Shown: piece by piece, positions 12,301 to 28,255 of the stretch
Numbering within the stretch: position 1 is the first letter of the stretch
Layout: each line of letters opens with the position of its first letter
Assembly (NCBI GenBank): GCA_030737835.1
Contig: CM060848.1
Span: 16,516,804-16,580,803, forward strand
DNA length: 64,000 bases
Source: Acorus gramineus
Taxonomy: Eukaryota; Streptophyta; Magnoliopsida; Acorales; Acoraceae
Direction: 5' to 3'
The notes under the pieces: generated by a model
The model's database searches: none
What the model was told of the DNA's origin: nothing
The model's input: the letters and a program-made list of their open reading frames with translations, nothing else
Made by a program: the position numbers and the translations under genes

Positions 12301-13894
12301 CAAATGGGGGGTGATAGAATATGTACTCAGGGAAAGTGTGTAAAAGTATGCGTTCAATTCATTTGATTATTACTTACTTTTTTGTAAAAGTATGTATTTC
12401 ATGGGACAAATATTCAAAATGTGTTGAGACAGCAAAAGTGATAACAAGAATGATTCAATGTAACATTTTGCTTAAATTTTTATTAATAATTTATCCTCTT
12501 GAAGAAACAGTGGTTGAAAAAAATTACCTGCCTCTCCCAAAACCACCTTTTGAGTTCTTCAACAGAAGAAAAGGAAAATGTAAAAGCTGCAAACATGTTT
12601 CTGAATGCCCAAAACTTTTGAATGATTGATTGGAAAGTTAGGCTCTGTTGATTATAGGTACTCCTGTAGAGGGTTGATCAGTGATGTCTATATGGTTATA
12701 GGTAGAGAACATTTTTTTAAAAAAAATGAAACTGGTAGCATTTGGGCATGAAACAAGGAAATATTGCACTATTTTAGCAATGAAAGTGATTCCTGATTCT
12801 GTATAGCAATGCTAAATATTATATTACATAGCTCGTTTTTGCAACATGATATATAGCAGCTTCACCCCCAAAGATGGCTTGATTAAGTAAAAAGAGCTCC
12901 CAACATCAGTAATATGTCCTCACATTGACTTGTACTGCAAGCTTCACATATGTGGATTATGCATGACTTAACCATCCCAACCCCATTTTGTTTTGGTTTT
13001 GATGATATGTTCATATACAATGGATTAGTATCGTGAAATTATTATGAAGTTTCAATTGACATGGACCTCTTTTTTTCATGACCAAGCCAGAGCCACCCAT
13101 GTTCAGTTTGTAATTTGTATGGCAGCATAATACAGACATTTATAGGGAGATAAAGAACTTCCCTAGGATTGGTCAATTCCTTTTTTTTCCCCATAATAGT
13201 TAAAACAGTTGGAAGTGAAATAAGGAAATATTGCACTGATGTTTTTAGTTTGGAATATGATATGTTGCAGCCCCTTGTGCAGCCCCATTTGCAATCCACA
13301 CTTTTTTTTTAATCATACTCTCTCTTATTGAAGTATATACTGTTATATGAAATGATGTATATACTGAGATACACCAGTATATTGTTTTTCTTTATGAAAA
13401 AATAACAATGATAACACATTATATACTACGCTATCATAATATATAAGGCTACGAAAAGGACTGAATGTATCAGCACTCAATTTGGTTTATCCATTCTAGC
13501 AGTGAAACTAATGTCTGATCCCATATAATATTGCAAAGCCAAAAATATATCTCATAGTTCTTATCAAAATGTTGCAACCTGATATATACAGCAGCTTCAC
13601 TACCAAAGATGAATTGATTCATGACCAAAAACATCCCATGTATCACTTCTATAAATAAAACACAAAAATTCATATTTAAACTTTAAAGAACATGAATAAT
13701 TAAAAGCAACTTATTCTAACAGTATGCTTCTGAAAACATTGAATTTTAAGTCCATCGGACGTGGTATAAATCCGTTTCCTCCTAACTTGTGCACTATATA
13801 AACTAGCATCCATATGAAATATTGATCAAGACATTTCTACATCAGGATGCATTGATGTTGCCAGATCATTCAGATCTGATGTATACAAATCTCT
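12301..13894. other. Intergenic region between RBD1 and the aspartic proteinase, with diverged duplicated blocks
   Basis: No supported gene. A block with GCAAC(A/C)TGATATATA...GCAGCTTCAC...CAAAGATG occurs at about 12840-12885 and again at 13572-13622, and a related GGAAATATTGCACT motif occurs near 12758 and 13224. These look like old local duplications. Confidence 0.55.
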
Positions 13895-16928
<3,034 letters not shown>

Positions 16929-17399
16929 TCACAAAAAAATGGCAAGAACAAAGAGACTACAAGTTTGATATCATCCATAACAGCATGCTTATGAAAGAAA
17001 AACATTACAAAATATATCCAGCAAACAAGGACGCAAAATCACCTTAGTAGAGATGTGAACAATTGATAGTGATGATAAAACAATCCGATCCAGTACAAGT
17101 TTAGTATAAATAAGACTTAACAAATGAACAAGATAGTAGTTAAATAGAAAGATTGGCTGATGGAAGAAAATTCGAAAAATGAAAGTCCATAGGAAACAAA
17201 CATGATCACTTGATGAAAAAAATTTACTGAAAACATGAACAATTTTTGTGTAGCTTGTCTAATCCCACTTAGGATTATATAGCAAAACAAAAGAGTCACT
17301 CTCATCAAAGTAAAGTTCACAGGTGAACAGAGGTCTTATTCTTCTAGTTTTCAGGCACTTTTATGCCATATATAATTAGAGTGCCAATTATTTTTTAGG

Positions 17400-17965
17400 G
17401 AAAAATCCATGTAACCCCCTGTGAACTACTCGAAATTCATATAACCCCCTGACTTTTTTTTGAAATCCGTATAACCCCCTAAAAATACATATGTAAATTC
17501 AAATAGCCCCTTAAGTTAAATTTCTTTTGCCTGATGATAAATATTCTACAACTGTTCTTTTTGGTTAACCTCAATTGTTTACATTGTATGCCAAAAAACT
17601 CCTACAATGTGTTAAAAATGTGAAAAATCATCTGTAAGGTTGACCTAACATTTGGTTAACCTCTGACGATTTGGCCCTTTGATGATTTTGCAAAAAAACT
17701 CCTCAACTGCTTGGTTAACCTCTGACGATTTTGTCCCTCAGAGGATTTTCGTATTTTTAACACATTGTAAGGATTTTTGAAATATTGTGTTTTCAGCTAA
17801 GTTTGACCTAACATAACATTTTTCATCAATCAACGAAAATTTATCTTAGGAGACTATTTAGATTTATATGAGTGTTTTTTGAGGGTTATATAGATTTCAG
17901 AAAAAAGTCAATGGGTTATATGAATTTCTTGCTGTTTACAGGGGGTTATTTGGATGTTTTTTATT
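17400..17965. mobile_element. Non-autonomous element with long terminal inverted repeats, family B copy 1
   Basis: The left ~130 nt (from AAAAATCCATGTAACCCCCT) reappears as an imperfect reverse complement at 17830-17965. Each terminal repeat contains several copies of a TATAACCCCCT-like unit spaced about 30-35 nt apart. The interior shares GAAAAATCATCTGTAA and nearby words with 31320-31735. There is no coding capacity, and I could not fix a target-site duplication. Confidence 0.7.
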
Positions 17966-18416
17966 TTTTATTATTAGTTGCTCAATTAGCGTACCATTCA
18001 TGCAAATTCCGCAAAAAAAAAAAAAATTGGGTGCAAATGATGCGTCAATATGACGTAGTGGTAGTATAAAAGAAGAAAAATATCCGGTCTATATATATTC
18101 AGTCTATTTTATTATCCATTTTATGGTTATATACTGCGTTATTATAGTACATGGGATTCTATTATAGTTAATGACGTAAAAAAATTTATCATTTTTTCAA
18201 TACAAAAAAATACACCAGTATATATCAGTATATATAATTTCATATACCAACATGTATTACAATGCATATGATTTTTTTTAAAAATGGTGTAGACTATAAT
18301 TGGGGTGTACAAGAGACTGGACATATCATTTTCTCTTCTTTTTAAAGATACCTTAAATTCATAAGGATTCAATTATCACGTATTTGAATAGTGACATTGA
18401 CACAATCAATCTTAGA

Positions 18417-18645
18417 CAGCGTTTGGTAGTGACATTGCAAAATTGATTTTTTACAATCACTGGATTTAAAACTGATTCTACAGGAAGTTGTCATCGCCCA
18501 ACTTTTGAAAATCGTAGCTTTTGAGCATTATTTACCTAAAATCTATCTACAGAAAGCTGTTATAGTAAAACTGATTGATTGTGCGATTACAAAAATAGCT
18601 TCTTGCAATCATAAAAGTTATGTGATCGCACAACCAAACGCACCC
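18417..18645. mobile_element. Short MITE with GCGTTTGGT termini
   Basis: The left end, AGCGTTTGGTAGTG, and the reverse complement of the right end, GCGTTTGGTTGTG, match closely. The ~230-bp interior is A/T-rich with further internal complementarity (AGAAAGCTGTTATAG / CAGGAAGTTGTCATC). Typical of hAT- or PIF-derived MITEs; the class is not certain. Confidence 0.6.
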
Positions 18646-19880
18646 TTTTAGTAACAGAAGTACATAAAATGGATAAAAATCGGAACAGAACAGTACACAA
18701 GGTATATATAAAAATCTAAAATTCACTCACCTAAAATAAAAACGAGATTCAAAATTTTTTTTTATTATAAAAAATAGTGAATTATTTTTTGGCAAAGTGA
18801 CTTTTATATATTAATATTAATATGAAATTTTGTTGTCATGATTATCCCATCGCAATTGCCAACTAAACACATTGAGGTCAGATCAAAAGTCACAATCCTT
18901 GGTGAAGTTTACACATTTTTCAGACTCCATTCAGCAGCTTCCACGACCCTTCCCTAACCTGTCCTACATAAAAAAGCTGCTGAGTCTTATAGTGATCAAA
19001 TTTCATCATTATGTTGCATGTCCTCATTTGATGGACCCAGACCAAGGTCTGACTACCATACATTTATGTCGTTGTGAGCTATATTACATCTAAAATAGAA
19101 CATTTGAATCATTCATGTCCTCGTGATTTATGGCACAAATAATTTAAATTATTAATAGTTTTTTTTGTATTTTCACAAGTGAGGGAGTATGTAAAATCAT
19201 GGAAAATAGCCAACCTCACCGTATTTTAAGGGATTTTTGTTTTTAAGTCCACACCAACTATATTATTTAGTTGGTAATCCCTAAAAACTTGTTTGAAGTT
19301 GAGGATTTAAAATGTAATATAAAGAAGGGAGGGATTGATCGCTATATATCATAATTTATAAGGACTTAAAAATAAAAATTACAAATGGTAGTTTAAGAAT
19401 TTTAACTATTTATCAGTCCAAATAGACAGAGAGACGTTTGGTAGATAGACCAATAACAAAATAGGTATTTGATATTGGAGACTTAAAAAGAAATAAAAAA
19501 AATGAAGGGATCAATCGATCACTGTAAAGCATAGTTTATAGAGACTTACAATAAAAATCTCTTTTTTTAATATACTCGCGACCATTTAAATATATTCTGT
19601 TAAAAAGCAAAATAAACAATAGGCTATACTATTATATTTTGTTTCTTTTTAAAAAAAATTCATGCACCTTGCACTATCAAAATCTAAAGGCGGTTGGGGA
19701 AGCGTATCTTAGTTAAAGACGAGGCTGTAAAACGGGCCGAGTATGTAAGGGCTCTAAAATCATTAGTACATATGAAGTAGATTTTGAACATGGAAATGGC
19801 ACAAGTTATTCACGGAATCATGTGATTGACTATTTTATCCAGGTATAACTATCAGAATATTATGATAAATAAAAATTTTA

Positions 19881-20985
19881 GGGGGAATTGTTCAAATATC
19901 CCTTGACTAAGGGTCAAATTTTTTTTTCGCCCCTGGACTTTTTTTATTTTTTATTTATCTTTGAAATCTAGTCCTTTTTTTTTTTTGCCCCTAAATTTTT
20001 ATAATACCCGAACCATCCCTTACAGATAAACTTACAGAAATACAGAAATTTAATGTGATGCATATAGAAATTATACATATAGTTACAAATATTTAATAGT
20101 TATCTACAAAAATTTAAAGTACGCAAAGATGTTTATACACAAAATGATCATATATACATTCTCAATGTCATTACATTATCATCTGTAAATGCATTCAGTG
20201 TACACAAAATTGTTACAGATACAATCTTAAAGTTTCGTTAAAATGGATACATTAATTGTTTGAATTACGACGTTTTTTTCAAATCTTAATGATTAATTGT
20301 TATCTCCCCCTTAATCCTCTTCATGTCCTCTTGGGTAAAATGAAACAAGATTATTGAATTAGACGTTAAATAAACTTCAAAACAAAGAACGGGTTTTTCA
20401 AGCTATATAAAAAATACAACAATCAAACACTTAAATAAATTTTTATTTAGCAATATGAACAAAATTAGCAATAGCATGAATCTGAATTGAAAATCTATGA
20501 ACAATTGTAACATTTTAATAAAATTACTTCTTGATCCATGTACTTAACAATTACTGAAATTAACATTTACATAACAATAACAACAAAAACTACTAATGTG
20601 ATGTCCAATGACATAATCTACAATTTACATAATAGAAATATAATATCTTCTATATATTATTCTTATAACAATTACAACAGAAATTACAAAAACTATAATT
20701 TACACAACAAATATGTAATATCATACATAGAACTAAACTAAAGACATGTAAATTACAGAAATGTAATAATTGATAACTGATTACAGAAATGTAACGATCA
20801 ATTACATAAATGCAATACTAATTTATAAATAGGGATGGTTTAGGTATAAAAAATAAGGTGGCACAAGTCTAAAGGCAAAAAAAAAAAAAAAAGACCAGAT
20901 TTCAAGGATAAATAAAAAATAAAAAAAAGTTCGGGTTAGAAAAAAAATTAGTCCCTTAGCCAAGGGATATTTGAAAAAAATGAGA
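19881..20985. mobile_element. Non-autonomous element with long terminal inverted repeats, family D
   Basis: The left end, TTCAAATATCCCTTGACTAA, is matched by the right end read in reverse, TTCAAATATCCCTTGGCTAA. Complementarity continues inward for more than 100 nt (AATCTAGTCCTTTTTTT against AAAAAAGACCAGATTTCAAG; CCGAACCATCCCTTA against AGGGATGGTTTAGG). The interior is about 800 bp rich in ACAGAAAT/ATTACATA words. No ORF of note. Confidence 0.7.
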
Positions 20986-21927
20986 GCATCCTCACAAAAG
21001 TTAGTACAAAAACACTTAACGCTCAAAAGTTTTAAAAAGAAAAAGTGAATAATAGTGCATCACATTTAGGTTCATGAATATTCTAGGGCACATATTAAGT
21101 GAGGATCTTGTTCAATAATGCAATTCAATCAACAGTATAAAACATGCATTTGTTTCGTGCAAATTAATTTTGGATGTTAAATGAAAACATAAGCTACAAT
21201 CCATTGAACCATCCCAAGCACACATCTTATAATATATAATAACATTATTATATGTAAAAACAAATCACAAACGAATGGTTGATCAACAGTCCTTTGGGCC
21301 ACCAAAGCCCTCATTCGCACTCAACATTCAATCAATGATTTGGTTGCTTGTGTGTGAGTGAATTGCGCCGAACCTTCCCTGATTGATTCACATATTTTTG
21401 TCTGAATGTCGTGTATATGTATAGATTTGCGTTGGAGTAGATTCTATATTTGAAATGCAAAAAATTCTCAAATGTGAATCTCAACGCATTTCAACATTCA
21501 GTTTTTCAAGCCATGTTCTTGTTTTTTAGACAAAAGTCCAGGATTGAAGAACTAAGAACATCTCTGATCACACTACACAAATATTCGCTATATTTGAGAT
21601 CCAATAAAGATAGGAAACCATTTAGGAAGTGTATTCTCTAACATTGCTCCCTCAATGACTCCCTACATAACTTTTTATTAATAAAGTGTGTGATGTGCGG
21701 CCTATTGAGAGTATTTATTTCACGAAGTGTAATGTGAGACACATGCAATAGAGAGTCAAATTTCTCTCTTATATAAGAGAGAGACTTCCTCACCGGAGAA
21801 TGTTTAATATTAAATATAAGCAATCCATTGGAGCCCCCCCCCCCCCTTTTTTATTTCTCCCTAAATATGAGTTAGGAGCCTTCAACTACGATGGCGTAAG
21901 AGATGTTTTAACAAAACCATGTTTTTC

Positions 21928-22857
21928 AAAAGGGTTAAATGCATATAACCCCTTAAAAATTAGTGTATATCTATATAACCCCTTTATTTATGTGAATATC
22001 CATATAACCCTCTAAATTGTTGTGTTATATGCATTAACCCCTCTGCTGTTACCTTGATTAACCACTACAGCGGTTAATTTAATCATAATTGTGAAAAAAA
22101 TCTAAATTACCCTTCACTCAAAATATAAAGCTAAAACCTAAAATCTACCCTCTCTCAAACAGTCTCCTCTCTTTCTCAAACCCAATCTCTCCCAACAATA
22201 TAAGTGGTTCAGTAGCGGGTTGAATAATATACTTCATTTTGCTATATTATGTTAAACATGTCATGTAGAATCTATTATGATAATTCAGTTAATTCAGTTG
22301 GTTGTGTTATAACAGTCTGATCAGTCTACTTGCATATCAATCTTGTCTAGCAATTTTTAGTTTAGTTAGGTCACACCGGTCTACTTGCAAATCATTAGAA
22401 GAAAAAGATTTAATGAATGAGATTTATATAAATAAGGGGGAAGAAGAAGAATATCGAATGAAGAAGAAAGAATCAAATGAGTTCTTTTGCATTTTTTGTA
22501 CAAAGTAGAGGGTTATATGAATATATGAAATCTGAAAGTGGTCATTTTGAAATTTTTGAACAAATTGGAAGGTTATATGAATATTTGAATTAACTTCCGA
22601 AAAATAGCTCAAAAAGAACATTTTGGTAATATATTTATGTCATTTTGAATTTATCGAACATATTCATATATGAATATATGAATTAACTACTGATGAAATA
22701 TTCTTGAATTATTCTTTTTGGTTTACATAAAGTTAATCAAGGGGGATAAATGCTTAACCATGTCAACATTCAGGGGTTTATATGGACATTTGATTAAATA
22801 AAAGGATTATATAAATATACGCTAATTTTTAGGGGATTATATGCGTTTACCCCTTTT
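21928..22857. mobile_element. Non-autonomous element with long terminal inverted repeats, family C
   Basis: The left end (AAAGGGTTAAATGCATATAA) and the reverse complement of the right end (AAAAGGGGTAAACGCATATAA) match, and the similarity extends about 120 nt with CCCCTAAAAATTAG and ATCCATATAACC-type phrases. Subunits with ATATAACCCC recur about every 33-36 nt, as in family B. The AT-rich interior has no coding potential. Confidence 0.7.
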
Positions 22858-24235
22858 TAGAAACTGAATATGAAATATAAGATTTTAAAAATCCAATGTT
22901 TCAACCATACATCTAACCGTAGCATGAATATAAAATAGTAATACAAGAACACATGACAATTAGATTATTTCCATTTCGTTCTTATTAAAAAAAATTGTGT
23001 TTGTTTTATTATAATATAGGTATAAATTTTACTGAATAAATAGAAATAAACTGTAATATATATTCACATAATTTTCTTTTATAAATATCCATATAATTTT
23101 TTTATACCGGTTTCTCTATGTAAAACTCTATGTAAAAAATGAAATACCCTATGTGGGGACACTAGACACTACACATGGAATTTAGTTTGGCATTATTAAG
23201 CGTGCGGTCCGTACACGTTTTTTATTTTTTTTAAATAATAAACATTATTTAATAAATTATATATTTTTATAAAATATATATATACAACATGAAAAATTGC
23301 TATCCAGATATATATCTCATCTAATGAAATATATATTTTATTAAATATTTTTTAAGATATATGAATTGTTCGCAGAATTGTCCCCTTGAACCCATAAAAC
23401 AATATCCTTACTAATTTCATCACTACTACAAAACTTAGTATATTCTTTTAAGAAAAAATTATGGCTCTTAATAGGTCTCCCTTATCTATGACTGTATTTA
23501 TGTGCATGTGCATCACACCTTGTTTTGTGCTTGTGGTCCTATTGTACATACCTCGGATCAATTTATATGTCACATGCCCAATTGATTTCACTGCCTCAAC
23601 TTGTTTGATTTTCAGTGTTCTAATTTTCATACACCAAATAATAAAATTATTCAGATTGATTTCGGGGTTTGAATGGAACTCGGATTGTGGCCCTAAATCT
23701 GGCACAACCCATTCTAGTTGCAGACTAAAAAGATGGGTGTTATTCAAACGGTTTTTATATGTAATCTCATTTACAGTCTTATACCAGTAAATCAACTATA
23801 AGTTTTTTTGTTTCTTTATTTATTAGAGAACATGTTTTAATTTTTTTAAAAAAATAAATGTTTGTGTTCCATGAAATTTTTATAAAAATCATCAACAATA
23901 AAACTTAACTGTATCCTTTAGAAATTCATTCGCTTTAAAAAGAAGCCCAGCCTCTTGGATTCAATATTCTATTTGGTTAAAGTTTTGACTTTCAAAACAA
24001 TGTATTTAAACAATTCAAACACCATAGCATTTGCAATGAAAGAACAATCAAGTGTCTTATCAGAACATATATAATAGATATGAGAATGAATGACAAATGG
24101 TGGATAGCCAACAAATAAATAAAATTATGAAAGTGCAATAAATTTTTAAGATAAAAACAAATTATACTATTCATATCATACATCACATGTTAAACAATTT
24201 AGATTTGACCTAAACATTTAGATTTATCGTCCACT

Positions 24236-24330
24236 CTATCATATTCAGGTTAAACTCGGGTAACCCGATTCCTCAATCCAAACCCAACCAGAATTGGGTT
24301 ATGTATCCAGTATCGAGTTAAATCAAACAA
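24236..24330. repeat. Degenerate dispersed repeat fragment
   Basis: Phrases such as CTCGGGTAACCCGATT and AATTGGGTTATGTATCC resemble the simple-phrase repeats common in plant genomes. It is a fragment only, and its class is unknown. Confidence 0.3.
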
Positions 24331-24622
24331 CTAAACTCCAACCTGAATCCATTCAAAAATCAGGCAAGCAGCACACTATAAGAATGGCAATAATTAATCA
24401 CCCACAATCACATTAATTGTAGCTCTACAATTGAAGCATTCATTGCAATCCATTTATTTTTGTTTTCCTACATAAAAAACACACCCTTTACATCTTACAA
24501 TCACTAGATAGAGACCCCACTCAACACTCAGCTTATTATCATGCCAGAAGACAATCTTGATAGAATACTGTTATTCTATAGAAAGAAGAAGCGCAAATCA
24601 ATATATTTAAAACTGCAAACTC

Positions 24623-27600
24623 TCATAAGACCAACAAACTGCTGCTTCCCTGAGAATCTGTTGAATAGCAAACTGAAGAATCTTCGGGTACTCTTCTCAG
24701 AGGCTCGCAAACATTCGGTGAAACCATGTCCGAATAGCCCGTAATGGACGAACAATTCCATGGAAGTTCAGATGACACATTGAACATAATGTTGGACAGG
24801 CAAACTTCGAACGGATCATCCCCTTCGATCCCATTCAGTAGGCCTGCAAGTCTGATATTTGTTCCCACAACATCTTTGATGGTGATTCTCTCAATTAAAG
24901 GGAGGGCGTTCGGGTCGTACTGTTCGTCAGGGTGTTCTCCGTACTGACCAGTGATCATGATAGCCATGTCCACATTTTCCATGATCACATCTGAAACAAG
25001 TATGTTTTTCACGTAACCACCTCGACCCGCTGATGTTTTTATGCGAATTCCATGCTTTGAATCAAAGAGATGGATGCCTTCTGCGCGAACTTCTGATACA
25101 CCACCTGACATTTCACTACCAATGGCAATGCCTGCGCCATCCCCGGTCCGTCCCAAAATGCGATAGATGCTTATGTTCGAGCTTGGACGGGCATAGGAGA
25201 TGCCATGCTCATCCCACCCGCTTTTAATGGCGATGATGTCATCACCCGTGCTGATGTAGCAGTCCTCGATGCATACATCCGTCGATGAATCTGGATGCAT
25301 TCAGACATGCAAGTAAGTGGGTTGGATTATGCCCTTGTTTGTTGCATGTTAGAATTACAGATTATAGATTATGGTTGTAGATTATAGAGTTTTAACTTTT
25401 TTATAAACAGTAAATATGTTTATGTTTCTATGAAGAAACAACAAATAAACAATAGTGGATATTTTTTAGAATAAACTGCAATGTAGCTTTTCGTGTTGTG
25501 TGAATGTCAAAAATATCCTTTTAAGATGTTTGCACAAAAAGGGGCATATTGTTTTTCCAGATGGCATTTGCGTTTAAGACAATTTTTGTAAAGTTCAGCA
25601 TAAGATCCAAAAAATCCTTCACGGTTCAACTAATTTTCAGAGTATGACTTTTTAAATTTTAGCTTAAATGATCTCCGATAAGTTTTAACAAACGTCATAA
25701 CAGCTTACTTCAAATTAAAAGCTAGAATCTACCGCTTATATGTTTAATCAAACACACATTATGTCAATTATTATGCAATCTACCTAAGACATTGAACTCA
25801 CCTGGATCGATCCCATCTGTATTTGGTGAATCAAGAGGAGCAAGAATTGTGACTCTCTGGACATGGACTTGGCTGTTCATCCAGCAAAAACAGTCTCAAC
25901 TCTCTCCCCTAACACAAATTTCCCACTCGTGCATCGATTTATAGAGGTAATGAACATAATCTGAAAGCTGATATCCAACTAATCCTGTGAGGGAACAAAC
26001 CTGCAGTATACAGGGTGAATAGCCCAGAATGGAGAGTTTGAGAAAGTCAGGTTCAATATGACCACGCCAGTTGAGTTGATGAACTCAACCAGATGTGGGC
26101 GTGTATAATTCAGATTCTTTTTGTTGAACCAGTCCCACCAAACACTTCCTTGTCCATCGATTGTTCCATTATCTCCTGAAACAAGAGAGGAACAGATTTA
26201 CAACAAAAAATATATATAAATATTGAACTTACTGTTTTGATTAACAAAGTGATATAGACCTGTTATTACAACATCTTTGAGATTGGATCCATGAATGAGG
26301 CTTTGATGCCTTTCTCCAGGAAGCTCTCTACCTCGACCATATGAGGGCAAGGGATCAATAAGAGGCCAATCAATTGAATCCTGTAAAATGTTTCTTAGTT
26401 AGTTAATGCATTTTCTTTACATTTATCTCATTCACTTATCAGTTTGGGTTGTCATAAAAAATTAGATAATCCATACATCATGCACTGACAGATTGAGAGG
26501 TTTACCAATATGTGCGGATTATGATTAGCTAAAACATCTGAAAACAAAAAATTTAGTATGATGAATTAGGCAATCAAGCAGTAAACTCAGAATTTTTAGA
26601 CTGTAGCCACCTCTGGAACCAATTTTCGAAAACATTTTTTTCATAAAAGCTCCTCTCATCTAGTTTTTTCGTACAAGTCATTTTGTTGACTTTTAACACA
26701 TAAAAAGTCAAAATTTGAAACTAAAAGCTAAAGTTCAAAAAAAAAAATCCTTCTGAAAACTGATTTTATAGAAGTAGCATCAGTTTGATAATTGGTTCCA
26801 AATGGAGCGTGAGACAGTATAGGAGATGACATGAACATGTTTTGGTGAATTTAGAGAAACTGAGCCAGAAACAAATATGAGATTTAGTCTAATAATTAAA
26901 TGCCAACATTGGAGACATACCGTCGATCCCAATATTACAGCATCCTTGTCCAAAGACAATGTGAGATGGCTGATGAGGCTGAAGCTTCCCGTCAACCACT
27001 TCCCTGCTGGCACAAAGAGCTGAGCCCCGCCTTTATCGGCGAAAGAGCGAAGATAGAAGATTGCATTCTGAAACGCTATTGTGTTGAGTGTGACACCATC
27101 TCCTATGGCACCAAATTCAGTTATCGACACGCTGTGTGGCCGTAAAGCTGTCATCTTCCTCTGCTTGCAACTTGAGCTTCCAGAAACAGCCCATGTAGTC
27201 TCACAAATTAATGAAAGAAACAAAAGAAGTCCCAGGAGCTGAATGAAAAAATGTAATTTCAATCAATAATTGTTCAGGTTCACATTGGACCAAAAAAAAT
27301 GGTGGTCTCTGATTAAAGGCCCCGTTTGGAACCAATTGTGAAAATTGATTCTGCTTCCAAATAATCGGTTCAATTTTTTCCTTTTTTTTGAACTTCAGGT
27401 TTTATATTTTGGTTATGTATTAAAAATCAACATAAACTTTTCTGAAAAAGCTGGTTGAGATTGTTTTTGAAAATTGGTTCCAAACAGGCCGCTATGAAGA
27501 AAATAAGATACACGATATGAGATAGTTTAATTATTATTTTTTTTCTAACAAATATATTGGTCTATCCACAAGAGATCCAAAAAAAAGGGGAAAATTGGAG

Positions 27601-27917
27601 AACACCCAAAATAAATTGAATAAAAATGATAGGCATGTACAATGGAACAAAAAAAAGGCTCCATTGTTGATCAAGATTCACATTATACTAATCCATATCA
27701 ATGGATCCACAATCAGTGAAAAGTATTGGATGGTTCACACACACACACACAAAATGCAAGCTGTGCATCCACAGGAGATCAGTGAATCTGTAAAATTTGG
27801 CTATCAATCAGATCTAAAAATTACCACATTATCATTTATTCATTCTCAGATCACTATAAACACAAAACAACATGTTCTTAAAGGATCAGAGTCACTTACA
27901 GTGTTAGATCTCCTCAT
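24623..27917 (-). CDS. Polygalacturonase (glycoside hydrolase family 28), probable secreted pectin hydrolase
   Basis: Six coding exons: 27900-27917, 26921-27238, 26260-26380, 26001-26175, 25802-25872, 24623-25290, summing to 1371 nt (456 aa). The first exon codes only MRRSNT. I chose it because the next exon is open back to a TTTCATTCAG acceptor but has no ATG, and 27900/27899 is a clean ACT/GTAAGT donor that keeps phase and completes a signal peptide (LLGLLLFLSLICETTWA). Motifs: VSITEFGAIGDG, DPLPSYGRGREL, DGQGSVWWDWF, catalytic NTDGID and GDDIIAIKSG, GIAIGSEMSGG, and the substrate-binding HGIRIKTSAGRGG. As in many plant clade members I recall, the canonical GHG is replaced (GAGIAIGS). It would act in the cell wall. 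MITEs sit in introns 1 and 2. Confidence is lower for the start exon than for the rest. Confidence 0.92.
26608..26808. mobile_element. MITE in polygalacturonase intron 2 (GGAACCAATT type)
   Basis: The left end, CTGGAACCAATTTTCGAAAAC, and the right end, ATAATTGGTTCCAAATGGAG, are inverted copies. It belongs with the element at 27318-27492. The interior is about 150 bp, A/T-rich and partly self-complementary. Confidence 0.65.
27318..27492. mobile_element. MITE in polygalacturonase intron 1 (GGAACCAATT type)
   Basis: The left end, GGCCCCGTTTGGAACCAATT, and the reverse complement of the right end, CGGCCTGTTTGGAACCAATT, form the terminal repeats of a ~175-bp element. It shares terminal sequence with 26608-26808. 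Confidence 0.75.
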
Positions 27918-28255
27918 ATGACTTTTCAGGTTCTCCCCCCTCCCTTGAAGCCCAACAACAAACACAAACACAAACAAAACACAAACCTAAACAAATAAAA
28001 ATGAAACAAGGGATTCCCAAAAGATTGTGTTTTTTTTTTTCAATCAAAATGAAAACCCATCACCACAAACACAGAGACACCAATGGATTGTCTTCTGTTT
28101 GTTTTTTGTCCCCCCCCCCCCCATCCCCCCTCCCTATGTGTCTTTGTCTCTGTCTGCCTCCCTTGTTTTGGAGCTGCCACTAAAAAACACACTGTTAAAA
28201 TGGAGGAGACCCAGTCGAGCTTGGTGTGATTGGGGTCCGAAAATCCATTAAAAAC

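Noticed and set aside
12321..12629. 102-codon ORF with CKSCKHVSECPK near its end
   Set aside because: The Cys pattern is not a recognised motif, and the ORF lies in repeat-bearing AT-rich DNA without splice or domain support.
26506..26537. Possible extra polygalacturonase exon coding VLANHNPHIL in intron 2
   Set aside because: It has splice-like edges, but it is 32 nt long, breaks the phase and would give an immediate stop; the direct join 26921/26380 gives the expected protein.
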